NCBI GenBank assembly: GCA_030761205.1
Contig: JAULJL010000015.1
Span: forward strand, 9,305,501 to 9,369,500
Length of the DNA stretch: 64,000 bases
Source: Fremontodendron californicum
Taxonomy: Eukaryota > Streptophyta > Magnoliopsida > Malvales > Malvaceae
Reading direction: 5' to 3'
Shown here: positions 12,233 to 20,811 of the stretch, in pieces
Layout: each line of letters opens with the position of its first letter
Position numbering within the stretch: the first letter of the stretch is position 1
Made by a program: the position numbers and the translations under genes
Notes under the pieces: generated by a model
Database searches by the model: none
Seen by the model: only the letters and a program-made list of their open reading frames with translations
Told to the model about the DNA's origin: nothing

Positions 12233-13725
12233 TGATAACTCGTATAATTATATAGTTCTTAGTTATGTTTTATTATTGTTTTGTGTCAAATACGAGTTAT
12301 TATTGCTTAGTCTAATTGTGTTTATGATATTTTATATTTTTATGTAATTTGGTGTTTTTCACGAGTTTCTTTGAGTGATTTCAGATTACTAGGTTAAATC
12401 AACAATTAAGGGCAAATCCAGTTCAGTTCCAGTTCCGACACCTTTAGCCATATCCGCTATATCTGGAGTTTCACTGAAGCAATAAGGCTGAATTTTTTAC
12501 AGTGCAAATTTAAGAGGCATGTCTATCTTTTTTATGTTTTACACTTCTTGAAACGGAGTCGTTTTCCCTAGCGAAATCGACCATCAAGTTGGCTGATGTG
12601 CAATGACGTCTGTGCTGACCTGTTTTGGTATTTCGACCATATCTTCCGATCCACATGAGCAAATGATCTGATTCCAACGGCGATGGATCCGTAACTGATA
12701 GGGGTATATTTTTCTAGAAGACCATTTGATCAGATCGAGCCTCCAACATTGACTAAATCGACCATCAAGCTGGCTGATCAGAATTGTCATACAATATGAC
12801 GAAAATTGTTAGAAAAATGCACCCACCTATTATACCTACCTTTGAAATTTATAAAGCTTGTCTCTTGTCATTTAGCTCTCCAAAATGTGTATAAATAGAG
12901 GGCCTTGGATGAGCATTAAAGATACATTAGTAGGATATTAGCCATTGTAATAAAATTCTCTAAGTTTTCTTCTTCTTTCCTTTCTCTAGTTTTCTTTTTT
13001 CTTTATTTACTTATGCTTCTTACATTTCTTTTCATTTTATTCATATCTAGTATGTATTGCTAATCATATTGTTGAGGTGATGAGGTGAAGCTCTTGGTAA
13101 ATGCTAAGGTTAGTCTCTTAAACATGAGTTAAAATGAATCATCATTTATAAACACTAGTATAGATAATATTTTCTTTTGGTTTAAAATCATACTTGCAAA
13201 GTAGGGATCTTGATTCATTATTGACAATGAAAATGGCACAGTAAATGCTTGGTTTCATAACCTTGATTTGTTGTAGACATATACCTTGGCATAAGGAATG
13301 CTTGGACTCTTTTTGTGAGTTTTGAGGACACCAAATGAACATAATATCATATGCTATGGACGTTGGACAATTTGGACTGAATTGCTAAACCTTCCGATTG
13401 GAACCTCCTTTATGTGTGGATTTCAATTGTGTAATAAAACAAGATTAATCTTAGCATAACACCAAGAGTGGATTCTCTAACCTCAACATCTTTTCTTATT
13501 GTTTTTTATATCTTGTTTAATTTCTTTTATATTTTGTTCTCTAATATCTTGTTTATCTTATTTTGTTGTTGCTTCCCTAATATCTTGTTTACTTTCTTTT
13601 CTTATATATTTATAAACTTATACTTACTAATACGCTTCCCTGTGGTTTGACCTCGGACACCCGAGAATTTATTACTTGAACATAACCTGCACTTGGGTTT
13701 ACAACTCTTAATTGAGTCTCCATCA
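12233..13725 (+). repeat. 5' LTR of LOG-bearing element copy 1
   Basis: This 1493-bp LTR pairs with 17295-18797. A TATA box (TATAAATAG) lies at 12890-12898 inside TGTGTATAAATAGAGGGCC. The pair differs at few positions by eye, for example CTGAATTTTTTAC against CTATATTTTTTAC, plus a TTTTGTTTA insertion near the 3' end. Confidence 0.92.
12890..12898 (+). promoter_or_regulatory. TATA box in LTR of LOG-bearing copy 1
   Basis: TATAAATAG in the context AATGTGTATAAATAGAGGGC. The same box occurs in all four LTRs of the two copies (also 17952-17960, 25174-25182 and 47626-47634), as expected for the LTR promoter driving plus-strand transcription through the LOG ORF. Confidence 0.7.
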
Positions 13726-13731
13726 AGTTTT

Positions 13732-13749
13732 TGGCGCCGTTGCCGGGGA
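13732..13749 (+). other. Primer-binding site, LOG-bearing copy 1
   Basis: TGGCGCCGTTGCCGGGGA, starting 6 bases after the LTR end. It complements the 3' end expected for tRNA-Asp, the primer common in Athila-like Gypsy elements (family knowledge). Confidence 0.85.
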
Positions 13750-14000
13750 GGCAATACTAAGTATATAAGTTTATAAGTATATTTATTTTTATTGGCTGGT
13801 TATACCGCCTATATTTATTTTTATTGGCTGGTTATACCGCCTAATTTTCTATATATTTATATATATATTGTATATTAACTTTGTTTTATTTTTATTAGCT
13901 GGTTATACCGCCTAATCTGTATATTAACTTTGTTTTATGCTTGTTTGGCGACGTGATTTTAGATCTCGTCGTTTAGTTAGATTTTATTGTGAAACTTTTT

Positions 14001-14006
14001 CAGGTA
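14001..14006 (+). promoter_or_regulatory. Putative splice donor upstream of the deleted gag
   Basis: CAG/GTAATC follows a T-run (ACTTTTTCAG). The identical site stands 27 bases before the gag ATG in copy 2 (26299-26307). Proposed as donor for the spliced LOG mRNA; this is an inference. Confidence 0.4.
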
Positions 14007-14032
14007 ATCTTTCTAATACAACTCCTACCATG

Positions 14033-14313
14033 TGCACGATGGACGTGTAACGGTAAATGTCGTTCTATTGGGATTCCGTCCTCTAATCGAGATGATAAAA
14101 ATTGAATTCATTAAGGATGGACTGAGTAAGGAGAATTTGGGTAATATCCAACTTTCTCTTGAGACGCATCCTAGTGGAGACGTACAAAGAGAAATTCTTG
14201 ATTTATGGCCGCAATTCCAAAGGGAATGGCAACATCTTGGGAATCTGATGTTAAAAGACCCTGTTTGCCAGCTTGTAAGAAAACTGGATGAGAAGCATAT
14301 CCTCGACTCATAG
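14033..14313 (+). pseudogene. Remnant of the Cys-rich ORF in LOG-bearing copy 1
   Basis: The sequence matches 43873-44152 of copy 2, the C-terminal half of the 178-aa basic, Cys-rich protein. The deletion joins the gag start region to the middle of the Cys cluster (CCTACCATG/TGCACG). The first ATG frame stops after 6 codons. The original frame is regained only after a 1-bp insertion (GATAAAAATT here against GATAAGATT), giving an open tail from about residue 107 with the block KIEFIKDGLSKENLGN. Start codon, basic motif and the first Cys residues are gone, so no functional product is expected. Confidence 0.8.
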
Positions 14314-14639
14314 AAGGCGTTTAAGCCGTTTCTGGACGTAAAACCAGAGGAAGATGTGAGCCACAATCACAACTACAATAAATGACTTCTAAGCTTTTGG
14401 TTTGATTTGCAATAACTTCATTTCGGTTTAATTTACGTGTTGTTCGATTTGTGTAATTATTCTCATTTTTTTTTGCATTGGTCTTTTACGGTTGATTTTT
14501 CTTCTCTTTTTGATTTTCTTCCTGAAATCACGCAAAAATCATTTGTTAGGTTAACATTTTCTTCTGACAGGTCAAGTACACTTTCAGCGACATTATTACT
14601 CTTGTCTGATTCATTACTCAGCCCTCTATATATTACACC

Positions 14640-14659
14640 ATGTACTCATTCTCTTTCAG
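14640..14659 (+). promoter_or_regulatory. Putative splice acceptor before LOG ORF, copy 1
   Basis: The pyrimidine-rich ACTCATTCTCTTTCAG stands 15 bases before the LOG ATG and is conserved in copy 2 (ending 44499). In copy 1 the frame upstream is closed by a TGA, so translation should begin at the ATG at 14675. Confidence 0.4.
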
Positions 14660-14674
14660 GCACTTGAAAAAAAA

Positions 14675-15322
14675 ATGGAAAGTACTTCGTCCCAGCGCAT
14701 TAAAAAAATTTGTGTCTTTGGAGGTGCTTATCCAGGGAAAAATAACATATTCGCTGATGAAGCCATAAGAGTTGGAGTAATACTTGCCCAACAAAAGATC
14801 CAGTTGATTTATGGAGGCGGTAGTACGGGTTTAATGGGAGCAGTCGCTACAGCAGCACACGCCGGAGGAAGTCCAGTTCTAGGAATCGTGCCAAAACTAT
14901 TCACAAATTTTTGTGGACCTACCGTGGGTAAGGAAATACAAGTCTGGAGTATCCCTGAACGGATGACAATCATGTACCATTCTGCCGATGCATTCATTGC
15001 TTTACCAGGAGGTCTGGGTACATTGGAAGAAATAGCTTGCGTGGCTTCTTGGTCATCTTTGGTCACAAATAAGAAACCCATTGGTTTGCTTAATATTAAT
15101 GGTTATTTTAGTAATTTGCTTTCATATTTAGATAATGCTGTGGATAATGGATTCATGTTTTCAGAGGCAAGGAGAACCATAATTTCTGCTACAACCATTG
15201 AAGATTTACTCAAAAAGCTCCAAGCTTATGAGTATTTATCTGCTACGGTTGTTTCGCAAACGCTCGGAAAAAGAAAAAGAGATATGGACGAGCAAGGAGT
15301 GGATTGCACTCTATCTTTGTGA
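14675..15322 (+). CDS. LOG-family protein (cytokinin riboside 5'-monophosphate phosphoribohydrolase-like), transposon-borne copy 1
   Basis: A 215-aa intact ORF without introns. LOG enzymes release active cytokinin bases from their nucleotides in one step, and plant family members have about the same length. The two family signatures are present: GGGSTGLMG (residues 47-55) and PGGLGTLEE (111-119, with the catalytic-type Glu). The Arg before the second motif (R96) is kept, but the usual Lys after it is Met (M97), and the usual Cys near residue 16 is Gly. The tail carries KRKR (199-202, NLS-like) and ends in TLSL. Host LOG genes have several introns, so this copy entered the element through a processed RNA. 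A T/C-rich CAG (ending 14659) precedes the ATG by 15 bases. Only three residues differ from copy 2. Enzyme activity is unproven. Confidence 0.88.
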   Translation: MESTSSQRIKKICVFGGAYPGKNNIFADEAIRVGVILAQQKIQLIYGGGSTGLMGAVATAAHAGGSPVLGIVPKLFTNFCGPTVGKEIQVWSIPERMTIMYHSADAFIALPGGLGTLEEIACVASWSSLVTNKKPIGLLNINGYFSNLLSYLDNAVDNGFMFSEARRTIISATTIEDLLKKLQAYEYLSATVVSQTLGKRKRDMDEQGVDCTLSL

Positions 15323-15436
15323 CATTATCTAACATTTTGTTTGTTGTGTCTCAGTTATAATAAGTGGCTAGCAACCTCTGCAGGTAATATCTCCTAAATT
15401 CTACCTTTAGTAGAGGGTAAGGGACATATTTTGCTA

Positions 15437-15474
<38 letters not shown>

Positions 15475-17294
15475 TTGTGTTTTAAGCAATTTAGAAGTAT
15501 TCATTCTGAACAAGGTCTGAGTAAGGGAGACTTGAGACATACCTTGTCAGTTTGATTTTAATCTTTTTATGTTTACTTGTTAATTTTTGTTTAGTATTTT
15601 AGGGTTATTTAGGTTGCATGAGTTTGTTTTGTTTTGAGTCTTAGTTATTCCTATTCTTATGTTATTAGTTATTTTCTCTTACACATGATTCTTTCATTTG
15701 GGTTAATAGACTTACATTGAGGATAATGTAAGAATTAAGTGTGGGGGGAACGATTTAGGATTTCTTTTATTTTTGTCTACTATTTTTTTTATGAGTCTTT
15801 ATTATTATTATTATTTTTTTAATGTGTTCTAGTTCCTTTTTAATACAATGATGAGATATGAATTGCATAAGTCTAAAACAGATTTATTAGTGAGAAGATT
15901 TTCATGAGAATTGAGCTTGATGTCAACCTTTTTATGAGCCAATGTAATATGATATGTTGATTGAGAAAGAAGCATGTTTAGACTTAATCTGACTTGTATA
16001 ATCGTCATTGTGAGTTTTTGAGCCTATAATGATTGATGCATTATACAAATCAATTTAATTTCTTTCTTGAGTGCTCTTATGATTACATGATTCTCTAGAA
16101 ATTGCTTTAAACCATTTGAGACTATATTGATACATGTGACAACATGAATATGATAGAGGCATTAGGATTATAACCAGAGCCAAACAGCCATCCATTATTA
16201 ATGTTCTAAGAGAACATCCCCACTAGTGAGCCAATTTGAGCCTACATTAAATATGCTATTTTATTGGTAACCAGAACTTACACCTAGCCTAAATATACTT
16301 ATATCCTTACCCTTGTTCTAAAGATGGATTATATATTTTGAGACATATTGCAAAAACAAGGGATACTTTTTGAAAATTTGGGTTAGAACGAAAGATAAGT
16401 GTGGGGGAGGAGAGAGGCAAAAGTCAAGAGAAAAATAAAGGGATCATTGTCAAATACATTCCCATATTAAAAAAAATAATAATAAATCTTCTCTTGAACT
16501 TCTAGTTAAAGTAAAGAAAAAGATGTTACAAAGTTGGTTAGAATAAAGCAAAGGCTCAACATGAATATTTAGCCTATGTTATTATGTGCTTTATAAGAGT
16601 TTTGAGAAGTTTTATTTGTATGATCTTATTATGTCTCTAAACTCTATGAACTCTTTGGAACCTTTGTGATATCTTTATCCTTTTGTTCTTTAACCACATT
16701 ATAACCCTTTGGCCCCATTACAACCTTGAAAAAAGACCTCTTGATTTATGAAGTTGTATGATCTAAATAGTGGAGAATAGGTGGACAAGCAAGCATATGG
16801 TAGAACTGTTTTCATGAGATTGATTGAGTGTAAACACTTTACCACTACTTTAAAGAGTGAAAATCATGAGAGTATAGTGAGAAGTTGAGATTAAGTTGAA
16901 TATGCACTATTTTGATTGAAATATGTTATGTTAATATTGGCTTAACTCATTTATTTACATTCAAGCATGAATTTTTGTGAAATTCTTTGAGCTATTGATT
17001 AGTTTATAAGACTTGTTCAAAGATTGTCTCTAATTTATATTGAAAGGATTAGGAGTAAATATTTTTAGTGTATGTAGTTTACTTATATTTTAGTTTTTCA
17101 ATGTTTGTGGGTATCGTTCTAGCAAACCCTCACGAGACTAAACTCGTCCACTAGGGACACCTAGGGGTTTAAAGGCTTGTGTCACATGCTAAGTGCCACC
17201 GTGATTTCCAACGAAAATGGATTAGATTAGATTTTCTTATTTTATTTTTATTGAGTCGTTGCTAGGGACTAGCAACAATCTAAGTGTGGGGGTG
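15323..17294. other. 3' non-coding region of LOG-bearing copy 1
   Basis: No ORF of interest. It holds an A-tract of about 28 bases (15443-15470), an inverted repeat CTTACATT-GAGGAT-AATGTAAG (15711-15732), and three purine blocks of AAGTGTGGGGG type (15736-15750, 16395-16410, 17282-17294). The last block abuts the 3' LTR and is the real PPT. Confidence 0.75.
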
Positions 17295-18797
17295 TGATAA
17301 CTCGTATAATTATATAGTTCTTAGTTATGTTTTATTATTGTTTTGTGTCAAATACGAGTTATTATTGCTTAGTCTAATTGTGTTTATGATATTTTATATT
17401 TTTATGTAATTTGGTGTTTTTCACGAGTTTCTTTGAGTGATTTCAGATTACTAGGTTAAATCAACAATTAAGGGCAAATCCAGTTCAGTTCCAGTTCCGA
17501 CACCTTTAGCCATATCCGCTATATCTGGAGTTTCACTGAAGCAATAAGGCTATATTTTTTACAGTGCAAAGTTAAGAGGCATATCTATCTTTTTCATGTT
17601 TTACACTTCTTGAAACGGAGTCGTTTTCCCTAGCGAAATCGACCATCAAGTTGGCTGATGTGCAATGACGTCTGTGCTGACCTGTTTTGGTATTTCGACC
17701 ATATCTTCCGATCCACATGAGCAAATGATCTGATTCCAATGGCGATGGATCCGTAACTGATAGGGGTATATTTTTCTAGAAGACCATTTGATCAGATCGA
17801 GCCTCCAACATTGACTAAATCGACCATCAAGCTGGCTGATCAGAATTGTCATACAATATGACGAAAATTGTTAGAAAAATGCACCCACCTATTATACCTA
17901 CCTTTGAAATTTATAAAGCTTGTCTCTTGTCATTTAGCTCTCCAAAATGTGTATAAATAGAGGGCCTTGGATGAGCATTAAAGATACATTAGTAGGATAT
18001 TAGCCATTGTAATAAAATTCTCTAAGTTTTCTTCTTCTTTCCTTTCTCTAGTTTTCTTTTTTCTTTATTTACTTATGCTTCTTACATTTCTTTTCATTTT
18101 ATTCATATCTAGTATGTATTGCTAATCATATTGTTGAGGTGATGAGGTGAAGCTCTTGGTAAATGCTAAGGTTAGTCTCTTAAACATGAGTTAAAATGAA
18201 TCATCATTTATAAACACTAGTATGAATAATATTTTCTTTTGGTTTAAAATCATACTTGCAAAGTAGGGATCTTGATTCATTATTGACAATGAAAATGGCA
18301 CAGTAAATGCTTAGTTTCATAACCTTGATTTGTTGTAGACATATACCTTGGCATAAGGAATGCTTGGACTCTTTTTGTGAGTTTTGAGGACACCAAATGA
18401 ACATAATATCATATGCTATGGACGTTGGACAATTTGGACTGAATTGCTAAACCTTCCGATTGGAACCTCCTTTATGTGTGGATTTCAATTGTGTAATAAA
18501 ACAAGATTAATCTTAGCATAACACCAAGAGTGGATTCTCTAACCTCAACATCTTTTCTTATTGTTTTTTATATCTTGTTTAATTTCTTTTATATTTTGTT
18601 TATTTTGTTCTCTAATATCTTGTTTATCTTATTTTGTTGTTGATTCCCTAATATCTTGTTTACTTTCTTTTTCTTATATATTTATAAACTTATACTTACT
18701 AATACGCTTCCCTGTGGTTCGACCTCGGACACCCGAGAATTTATTACTTGAACATAACCTGCACTTGGGTTTACAACTCTTAATTGAGTGTCCATCA
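17295..18797 (+). repeat. 3' LTR of LOG-bearing element copy 1
   Basis: This 1503-bp LTR pairs with 12233-13725. It is preceded by the purine tract AAGTGTGGGGGTG (17282-17294). Its TATA box lies at 17952-17960. Confidence 0.92.
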
Positions 18798-19190
18798 CAC
18801 TTTTGCGTCTTCCACTTGCTTTGCCACACGTTTCTTCAGCTTTTCTTGTTCTAGTGAACCATCTTGGCTTGGAATGACAACCGAGTCTGAGGGGTGAAAT
18901 TCCGAGTTCCACTGAAATTGTCCTTGGCCTCGTTGACTCGGTAAGTAAATCGGATCTTCGTTGTTGTTTACTCGAGGTCGAGGTTCTCCCCTTATGATCG
19001 ATCCTTCAGCAACCCATTTTCCTCGAGTCAGCCTAGTCATCATTTCAATCATCTTGTCTATTTGCTCGCGTGACTCCTCTTGAAATCTTGTTATCTGTTC
19101 TCGTGTTTCTTGCTGAGATCTGGCTAACTGTTCTTGTAGTTCTCTCTGTGCTCTTTCCACTCTATCCAGTCTATTTTGTTCATCCTCCAT

Positions 19191-20789
19191 GGTTCCGGCC
19201 TATGTCATAGAGGTACGCAGTGATTCTTATATCTCTGATTCTGGAAGAGAAAACCTTTCAAAGCTAAACCGACTTTTTTTTTATTCCTCTCAAGTGTGCT
19301 TCATGATGCATGAGCTATGAATGCCGTGAATGTAACACGATGCCCCACATGATGCATGTAAAGAATAAACAAATTAATGCATGAGTATATACAATGAGTG
19401 ACCATGTATGTCACGGAATGCATGACCTTATTGTTATGAATGCAATCACGATGTCGATATGATGCATATAAAGAGTAAATAAAATGATATAATGGTATAT
19501 ACAGAGAATGATCATGTATGTCACTAATGCATTCTACGATGAATGACCATGCATATTATGATTGCGATATGGTGCTAATTTGATTCGCAAAGAATAAACA
19601 ATATAATGCATGAATATATACAGAAAACTATTCATGATTTGGACTGAACTTGATCATTCAACAATTTTATTGCACAAACTTTGATCTCCAAATTCAATCC
19701 GCAAAATTTTTTGTTTTTTGTTTTTTTTTTTGAAACATTTTTTTTTCGTAAAAATAAAAATATTATAAAAAAACCAATTTTTATCAAAAACTTTTGTGGT
19801 AGTGGGTCTTATTACGGCACAAATGTCCGAGTATTTATTCAACACTACCGGTTTACAATTCTCATTTAATCAACAACAAGTGTTTATGCAATTTATCAAA
19901 TGAGATTATTATCACCGTGAAATCAAAAATACTAAATGTAAATGCTTTATTTACAAGTGTATAAATGCATGAAATGTACGAGATGTATGAAAAGAAAGAA
20001 TTTTCATATTTACAAATTCAAAAACTTAACGAACATTTGCTCCAACAGTATCAACTTATTTAAGCAACACGGTGCCTTCGGAGCGAAAAATGAAACTTAT
20101 TGTGGGTAGCACGATGTGCGTTCATCATTACCCGATTTACAGTTTTTGTTCGGAGTGTAAACAAATAGCGAAAGATCATGTTCCTTCCAAATTTCGAGGA
20201 TATCCGATCGGAAATTCGATATGGCTCTACTCAAGTTCACTACATGAGGTTGAGTTAGGTTCTAAAAGGCTCCAAATTGCTCCTTACTGTCGCCCGTGAA
20301 GGCTAGTAAGGCATCCCGATTTAAACGGGTTCAATTTGTTGGAGTATATTTTCCAGGCTTATGCGGAGGTTATTGCCTCACGAAAGCATAGGTACTTTAT
20401 TACTCCGAAAGTGTTTCGCTAGCCCATGCGGAGGTTATTGCCTCACGAGAGCGTAGGTACTTTACATTCACCTAAAGGGATAAAGCTCGGGTGTAGAGCT
20501 TATGTATGAAATGCATGTGTCCGTATATGAGAAGGAACGGACAAACCTTCGACTACTTGTTTACGACTCTTTATTCTACACACTCCACGATTTAAAAAAA
20601 ATAATAAAAATAAACGACATAAAAAAAAGAATAAAAAAAAAAATTTAACAAATATCAGAATGTAATTGCAAGCAAAATAAAAATAAAGAAAGAAAGAAAA
20701 TAAAGAGTATTAAGATTAAATACCGACTAAATCCATTAATTCGAGATTTTAAAATAACACTTGATCAATTTGTGGCTCGACTCTCAAAG
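19191..20789. other. Leader region of the Ogre-type element
   Basis: Non-coding DNA between PBS and gag. It holds a loose tandem repeat of about 115 bp at 19337-19640, recognised by ATGATGCATGTAAAGAATAA, ATGCATGAGTATATACA and GACCATGTATGTCAC. A smaller duplicated block around GCGGAGGTTATTGCCTCACG lies at 20357-20470. No gene seen. Confidence 0.7.
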
Positions 20790-20811
20790 GTCCCCAGCGG
20801 AGTCGCCAAGC
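20790..20811 (-). other. Primer-binding site of the Ogre-type element
   Basis: Read on the minus strand immediately after the LTR: GCTTGGCGACTCCGCTGGGG. It begins with TGG two bases after the LTR, as a PBS should. This sequence is the type found in Ogre-like elements primed by tRNA-Arg (family knowledge). It fixes the element orientation as minus. Confidence 0.85.

Larger units (their letters stand above)
12233..18797 (+). mobile_element. LOG-bearing Gypsy-type LTR element, copy 1 (deletion derivative)
   Basis: The element is 6565 bp with TSD CACTT (12228-12232 and 18798-18802). LTRs at 12233-13725 and 17295-18797 start TGATAACTCG and end CATCA. The PBS at 13732-13749 and a purine tract just before 17295 set the orientation plus. 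The internal region of 3569 bp has no gag or pol. Compared with copy 2 it lacks everything from the gag ATG to the Cys-rich motif of the second ORF (junction at 14030-14033). It keeps the tail of that ORF and a complete LOG-family ORF. It inserted in the gag of the Ogre-type element. Confidence 0.9.
11079..19190 (-). pseudogene. gag: Ogre-type gag, broken by two stops and split by a nested insertion
   Basis: Exonic parts are 19190-18798 and 12227-11079. They join exactly in frame once the insertion at 12233-18797 and one CACTT duplicate are removed. The N-terminal 60 residues (MEDEQNRLDRVERAQRELQE...) are a Gln/Glu-rich coiled coil. The centre has the capsid-type block PKFKVPEFEKYHGSKCP, then FQDSLTGPAARWYNQLDRG and FKEYAQRWMDMATQV, typical of Tat/Ogre gag. 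The C-terminal part has CEYHMGEIGYSTEKC, the Ogre-type Cys/His motif. In-frame stops are TGA at 11922-11924 (after IRS, where a Trp is expected) and TAG at 11406-11408. The element therefore cannot make a full gag. Confidence 0.85.

Noticed and set aside
17646..17852. 68-aa ORF conserved in all four LOG-element LTRs (also 12584, 24868, 47320)
   Set aside because: Conservation is explained by LTR identity; it is antisense to the LTR promoter, short and without a domain.
18682..18912. 76-aa minus ORF joining LTR and Ogre gag sequence
   Set aside because: It spans the insertion boundary at 18797/18798 and is a chance frame.
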